Assembly: GCA_031290695.1 (NCBI GenBank)
Contig: JAITNB010000017.1
Location: forward strand, 1 to 8,282
Source: Coriobacteriales bacterium
GTDB lineage: Bacteria; Actinomycetota; Coriobacteriia; Coriobacteriales; UBA8131
Length of the DNA stretch: 8,282 nucleotides
Direction: 5' to 3'
Shown: piece by piece, positions 4,580-8,282 of the stretch
Layout: each line of letters starts with the position of its first letter
Position numbering within the stretch: the first letter of the stretch is position 1
The notes under the pieces: model-generated
The model's database searches: none
Told to the model about the DNA's origin: nothing
What the model saw: only the letters and a program-made list of their open reading frames with translations
Translations under genes and position numbers: made by a program

Positions 4580-7285
4580 GTGCCAAACAAGAAGAGGGAT
4601 ATGCTTTCCCATGCAATGAGGTGGTTCCTTACCGTACAACTGATAGCACTGTTCACGCTGGGAGCAGTGCCTGCCGCGCTGGCAGACCAAGGGGCCAGCC
4701 CCCCTGTCGCAAACAACAGCGGCACCTCATCCCCCACCAACGGCCCTGCCACTGATGCTGCCCCCCTTGACCTGGGCGACCCCTCTGCCTATGTCGAGGG
4801 CCAGATACTGGTCACCCTTACAGACGACGTGCAGGTAGACGAGAAGCTTGACAGCCTTACCTCGGCAATCGACGAGACTGCCGCGATGCCCATAGCCACG
4901 ATGGATGCGGCAGACGTCCCAGCAGCCCCAACACAGGTCGCCGAAGTGATCGAAGGTGCGCAGGAGCAGCCCGTCGCCGTAATCGACATCCCCGAGACGG
5001 TGACGGTCGCAGACGCGATTGCAGAGGCACTGAGGGACCCGGCAGTTGCCGCCGCCCAGCCCAACTACCGCTATGCGCTGCTGGACGACGAGGACGTGCC
5101 TGTAACCGAAGCGGCATCCCCTTACAGCCCTTTGGCGACAACAATCGACGACCCAGACGCCTCCTTGTATCAATGGTGGCTCAACAACGTGCATGCCTAT
5201 GACGCGTGGGACCTTGCCAAAGCTGATAACGCCGTGACGGTTGCGGTCATAGACACCGGCGCACGACTGACGCACGCCGACCTGGCACCAAACATCGACG
5301 CCGCACATGCATGGGACACGGTGAGCGGCAGTGGCGCCGGCCAGCAGCTTACCAGTGCTGTTGGAAGCAACGGCGATGTCCAGGGCCACGGGACGCATGT
5401 AAACGGCATCGTCGCGGCCAGGGCGAACAACGGCATCTTGGGGGCGGGCGTCTCGTATAACGCGAATATCCTGCCAGTCATGGTGTTCTATTGGGTTGCC
5501 GATGACCCGTCCACCCCAACAAACGAGGCCGGCTGGTTCTCGGACACCGGAGAGCTGTTGCAAGCCTATACGTACCTCATTGGCCTCAAGCAAACCAACG
5601 CAGTTCCCAACCTGCGCGTTGTCAACATGAGCCTGGGAAGCGACTACAGCGCGCCAACCAGCGGCACGGACATCGCCTTTCATAACGCCATCATCACGGC
5701 GCAGGACAACGGCATAGTAACGGTGGCCGCAGCAGGAAACAGTGCCACCACCGCGTACAACTATCCCTCGGACTGGAGCGAGGTCGTCTCGGTGACCGCC
5801 GTCGACAGCGGCAACACCGTTGCCGGCTTTAGCGACCACAACGCATACAAGAACATCTGTGCACCCGGTGTAAGCATCTACAGCACGCTCTTCAACAACG
5901 ACACGGCCTTTGGCTCGAAGAGCGGCACCTCGATGGCCTGCCCCGTCGTCTCGGGTATCGCCGCCCTGCTCTGGGCGGTAAACCCCACCCTCTCCGTTGC
6001 CCAAGTGAAAAGCCTCCTGTATACCACAGCGACCGATCTTGGCGCGCCCGGCAGGGACGACTACTACGGCAATGGGCTCGTCAACGCCAGCGCGGCGCTG
6101 GCCGCCGCGCTGGAGACCTTCTCGGTAACCTATGCCCCGGGGCTCAGAGGCTCGTTCTCTGCGCAGGTGTTCCCAAATCTTCTCGCAAACTCCCCTACGC
6201 CGTCTTTTATCGGCACCCCCTCCAGCGCCAGTGTCCGTTGGGCATTTAGCGGCTGGAGCCCCGCGCCAACTCCCCTGGTCACTGCGGATGCCACCTATAC
6301 CGCCCAATGGCAGCGTGTCCCCCTGGCTATCAACTCCTTCTCGGGCACACAGCGCTACGAGACCTCACAGCTTGTCAACACAAAGGCGATGGCCTATGGG
6401 ACCCCCATAAACGGTGCCATCATCGTCACTGGTGAGGACGGGAAGTTCGCCGACGCATTGAGCGCCAGCGGCCTTTCGGGGCTGCTGGGCTACCCGCTCA
6501 TACTCACCAGCAGCGCCACGCTCGCGCCCGACGCGCAGGCCACCTTGGACGCTTTGACGGCACGAAAGGGCTCGGCGCTGGACATCCTGGTCATCGGCGG
6601 GCCAGCCGCCATAGAACCTGCGGTCTTTGAGACACTTACGGCCTACGACCCCACTCCCTACCGCATCGAAGGCACAGACCGCTATGAGACTGCCGACAAG
6701 ATATATGCCTATGGGGAGTCGCAGGGGTCCTGGAACAAGCAGTATGCGATTGTCGCAACGGGCAGCAACTTCCCTGATGCCCTCTCGATCGCCAGTTTCG
6801 CGACGTCCACGAAGACCCCCCTGTTCCTTGTCAACAACAGCAGCACGAGCCTGTCGCCAACGGTGTCGAGCCGCATCAGCGCCTTTGCCCAGGCAATCGC
6901 CTTGGGTGGGGAGCAAACGGTCTCAGCATCCGTCTTCCAGCATCTGCTCACTATTAAACCCGCAGCACAGCGCATTGGCGGCACAGACCGCTACGAGACC
7001 AGCTCCCTGATCGTCTCATGGGAGCTGGCACGGGGCATGACCTTGAACAATGCGGGCTTTGCGGATGGGAGTAACTTCCCCGACTCACTGGCCTCCAGCT
7101 TCCTTCTTGCACAGACGAGCTCGGTCCTCTGCCTGGTAAGCAACAGTGACCCCAGCGACAGCAATATCGCACTCGCGCAGTTCCTTGAGCCACACGCAAA
7201 CGACATCGCATCGATAAACATCTTTGGAGGCTACCCCAGCGTCTCGCTCGCAGCACGAAGCGAGTTGACGCGGGCACTGGCGTGA
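4580..7285 (+). CDS. Secreted subtilisin-like serine protease (S8) with three C-terminal CWB2 repeats
   Basis: 901 residues from a GTG start. Residues 1-35 are a signal peptide (cleavage likely after ALA). About 65-167 resembles a subtilase propeptide ending in AQPNYRYAL. The S8 catalytic domain is about 195-513 with Asp225 in AVIDTGA, His270 in GHGTHVNG, oxyanion Asn387 in AAAGNS and Ser451 in GTSMACP; the set is complete, so an active protease is expected after propeptide removal. About 513-580 is a bacterial-repeat beta domain ending in ATYTAQW. Three CWB2 modules fill about 584-900, opening with RYET at Arg592, Arg701 and Arg804. CWB2 modules would hold the enzyme on the wall, so likely substrates are surface or secreted proteins, possibly its CWB2 neighbours (inference). 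The gene is divergent from the transglutaminase-like gene and convergent with the glucosaminidase gene. It is visibly GC-rich: two sampled 60-base lines have 62% and 73%. Confidence 0.95.
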   Translation: MPNKKRDMLSHAMRWFLTVQLIALFTLGAVPAALADQGASPPVANNSGTSSPTNGPATDAAPLDLGDPSAYVEGQILVTLTDDVQVDEKLDSLTSAIDETAAMPIATMDAADVPAAPTQVAEVIEGAQEQPVAVIDIPETVTVADAIAEALRDPAVAAAQPNYRYALLDDEDVPVTEAASPYSPLATTIDDPDASLYQWWLNNVHAYDAWDLAKADNAVTVAVIDTGARLTHADLAPNIDAAHAWDTVSGSGAGQQLTSAVGSNGDVQGHGTHVNGIVAARANNGILGAGVSYNANILPVMVFYWVADDPSTPTNEAGWFSDTGELLQAYTYLIGLKQTNAVPNLRVVNMSLGSDYSAPTSGTDIAFHNAIITAQDNGIVTVAAAGNSATTAYNYPSDWSEVVSVTAVDSGNTVAGFSDHNAYKNICAPGVSIYSTLFNNDTAFGSKSGTSMACPVVSGIAALLWAVNPTLSVAQVKSLLYTTATDLGAPGRDDYYGNGLVNASAALAAALETFSVTYAPGLRGSFSAQVFPNLLANSPTPSFIGTPSSASVRWAFSGWSPAPTPLVTADATYTAQWQRVPLAINSFSGTQRYETSQLVNTKAMAYGTPINGAIIVTGEDGKFADALSASGLSGLLGYPLILTSSATLAPDAQATLDALTARKGSALDILVIGGPAAIEPAVFETLTAYDPTPYRIEGTDRYETADKIYAYGESQGSWNKQYAIVATGSNFPDALSIASFATSTKTPLFLVNNSSTSLSPTVSSRISAFAQAIALGGEQTVSASVFQHLLTIKPAAQRIGGTDRYETSSLIVSWELARGMTLNNAGFADGSNFPDSLASSFLLAQTSSVLCLVSNSDPSDSNIALAQFLEPHANDIASINIFGGYPSVSLAARSELTRALA
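6671..6999 (+). repeat. Near-identical 20-bp DNA repeats at the heads of CWB2 modules 2 and 3
   Basis: GGCACAGACCGCTA followed by GAGAC with one differing base occurs at 6671-6690 and 6980-6999, 309 bases (103 codons) apart. Both copies encode GTDRYET. The head of module 1 at 6344-6363 is a weaker copy encoding GTQRYET, 109 codons before the second. The identity reflects module duplication and strong protein constraint, and it offers a short target for recombination. Confidence 0.8.
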
Positions 7286-7328
7286 GGCCATGCCCTCCCA
7301 GAGTGACGCAATAGACTGACTGGCCTTA
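7283..7328. terminator. Inverted repeat holding both convergent stop codons; weak bidirectional terminator candidate
   Basis: TGAGGCCA (7283-7290) can pair with TGGCCTTA (7321-7328) over eight positions with one G-T pair, leaving a 30-base loop. The left arm starts with the TGA of the subtilase gene. The right arm ends with the complement of the TAA of the glucosaminidase gene. No T-run follows on either strand, so it is not a classic intrinsic terminator, but the 40-base gap offers nothing better. Confidence 0.3.
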
Positions 7329-8282
7329 GCGATAGAGCGGGATATCGAACCGAAGGCCCGTCTGCTCGACAGTGAGGTCGAGATAGGCGTAGCAGTTCGC
7401 CATGACGCCGGCTATCCCTGTTGCCCAGGTCCTTCCGGTAGCATACTGATGCCAGACCCCGCCAGCGGCCACCGCCCTGTTGACGTCCCATTTCATCTTA
7501 TAGAGGGTGTTCTGCGGGCCCGATACCGCCGCGGATGCCACCGTTGGATGGATATAGTTGCGCGAGATCCACTGGGCGCCACCCAATATGGCGGCCCGTG
7601 GGGAGTCCCATCCGCTGATGACCGCCATCTTGCGGCCCCCGCTCAAAGGGGAGCTATCAAAGGCACCGATGCCAAAGAAGTTATAGTAGGTGCCGGCCGG
7701 ATACGCCACCCCGTCGATGTCGCCGCCCGGATAGTCAAAGCCCATCGCAAGCTGGGAGGTCCCCCAACCGCTTTCCAGTATCGCATTGGCGAGGAAGTAC
7801 ACCTCATTTAAGCTATAGGTGTTTGCCGCTTCGACAAAGTACGCGCCCGTATTCGCAAGCTTGCCGCTCCTCCCATTGGAAGTGCTTGCAATAAAGCTGT
7901 CGATCTGTGCGGCCGAGACCATCCCCGTATAGCCGTCCGACAAAACGGCGAACTGATAGAAGGCACTCGACCCAAGGGGGGCGTTGTCTGGGTCAAGTGA
8001 GATGAGTATGTCGGCCTTAGAGTAGCCTTGGTATGGCACCGAGGCCGTCACTTCAATATCTGCCAGAGCGCTCAGGGTGATGTTGTAGTAGGAGGTAAAG
8101 ACGTCCATGATCCCCAACCGCACGATAATATCCGCACGAACGGTAGAGGGAATCGCAGGAAGCCCCCCAAAGAACTTCACCGAGGCTATGGACGCCCTGT
8201 TGGGCACGAGCAGGTCGAGGGCGGGGTTTGACGGGCCGTTGGGGACGAGGAGCAGCACGGAGGCCTCCTTGCCCTGCAGGGC
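7326..8282 (-). CDS. CWB2 protein with C-terminal LytD/Atl-type N-acetylglucosaminidase (GH73), 5' end outside the window
   Basis: The visible 318 residues are the C-terminal part. The frame stays open to the right edge, and a GTG at 8258 is not the start because the residues before it (ALQGKEAS) continue a third CWB2 module like those of the neighbouring genes. This module runs to about 8110. The rest is a glucosaminidase domain of the LytD/Atl type: an N-terminal helical stretch, ANAILESGWGTSQLA with the likely catalytic Glu (codon 7773-7775), YNFFGIGAFD (from 7685), then GGAQWISRNYI and QNTLYKMKWD. The family cleaves N-acetylglucosaminyl-1,4-N-acetylmuramyl bonds in peptidoglycan during cell separation and wall turnover. 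The order CWB2 then enzyme is the reverse of the subtilase. The stop is TAA, facing the subtilase stop across 40 bases. Signal peptide and first modules must lie outside the window. Confidence 0.93.
   Translation of the reverse strand, partial: ALQGKEASVLLLVPNGPSNPALDLLVPNRASIASVKFFGGLPAIPSTVRADIIVRLGIMDVFTSYYNITLSALADIEVTASVPYQGYSKADILISLDPDNAPLGSSAFYQFAVLSDGYTGMVSAAQIDSFIASTSNGRSGKLANTGAYFVEAANTYSLNEVYFLANAILESGWGTSQLAMGFDYPGGDIDGVAYPAGTYYNFFGIGAFDSSPLSGGRKMAVISGWDSPRAAILGGAQWISRNYIHPTVASAAVSGPQNTLYKMKWDVNRAVAAGGVWHQYATGRTWATGIAGVMANCYAYLDLTVEQTGLRFDIPLYR

Noticed and set aside
4727..6307. Long open frame on the minus strand inside the subtilase gene (526 codons)
   Set aside because: It lies fully antisense to a protein with complete catalytic motifs, has low-complexity Arg/Gly/Val-rich composition and no recognisable domain. 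Such antisense frames are common in GC-rich genes.
7326..8258. GTG at 8258 as true start of the glucosaminidase gene
   Set aside because: The frame continues to the edge with residues that match the interior of a third CWB2 module, and the GTG would give neither signal peptide nor complete module.

Overview
The window holds four protein genes, three complete and one running off the right edge. All four look secreted and cell-wall bound. Each carries cell-wall-binding type 2 (CWB2, PF04122) modules joined to a different effector domain: a CAP/SCP-like domain, a transglutaminase-like domain, a subtilisin-like protease, and a LytD/Atl-type N-acetylglucosaminidase (GH73). The moderately high and uneven GC, the three-module CWB2 arrays and this domain mix fit a Gram-positive host, most likely a gut- or mouth-type actinobacterium of the Coriobacteriia. 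A clostridial relative cannot be excluded. The host assignment is inference, because there is no rRNA or housekeeping gene to anchor it.

Layout, left to right. Positions 1-184 are non-coding, with a candidate promoter pointing left out of the window. 185-1771 (minus) is the CWB2-CAP protein. 1772-1895 is a short spacer with a 13-bp tandem duplication at its right end and a weak candidate promoter. 1896-4382 (minus) is the CWB2-SH3-transglutaminase protein. 4383-4579 is a divergent intergenic region with small dyads and a minus-strand promoter candidate whose -35 is TTGACA. 4580-7285 (plus) is the subtilase-CWB2 protein, starting with GTG. 7286-7325 is a 40-bp convergent gap; both neighbouring stop codons lie in the arms of an inverted repeat. 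7326 to the right edge (minus) is the C-terminal part of a CWB2-GH73 protein.

How the genes may work together (inference): the CWB2 arrays would hold four different activities non-covalently on the same wall polymer. No LPXTG-type sorting signal or C-terminal membrane anchor is visible in any of the four. The glucosaminidase would cut glycan strands. The transglutaminase-like protein would cleave or cross-link peptides. The subtilase could process neighbouring surface proteins. The CAP protein has no assignable activity. The three CWB2 modules keep position-specific signatures in every protein, so the array seems to be inherited as one block and recombined with different effectors. No tRNA, rRNA, CRISPR array, insertion sequence or phage gene was seen.
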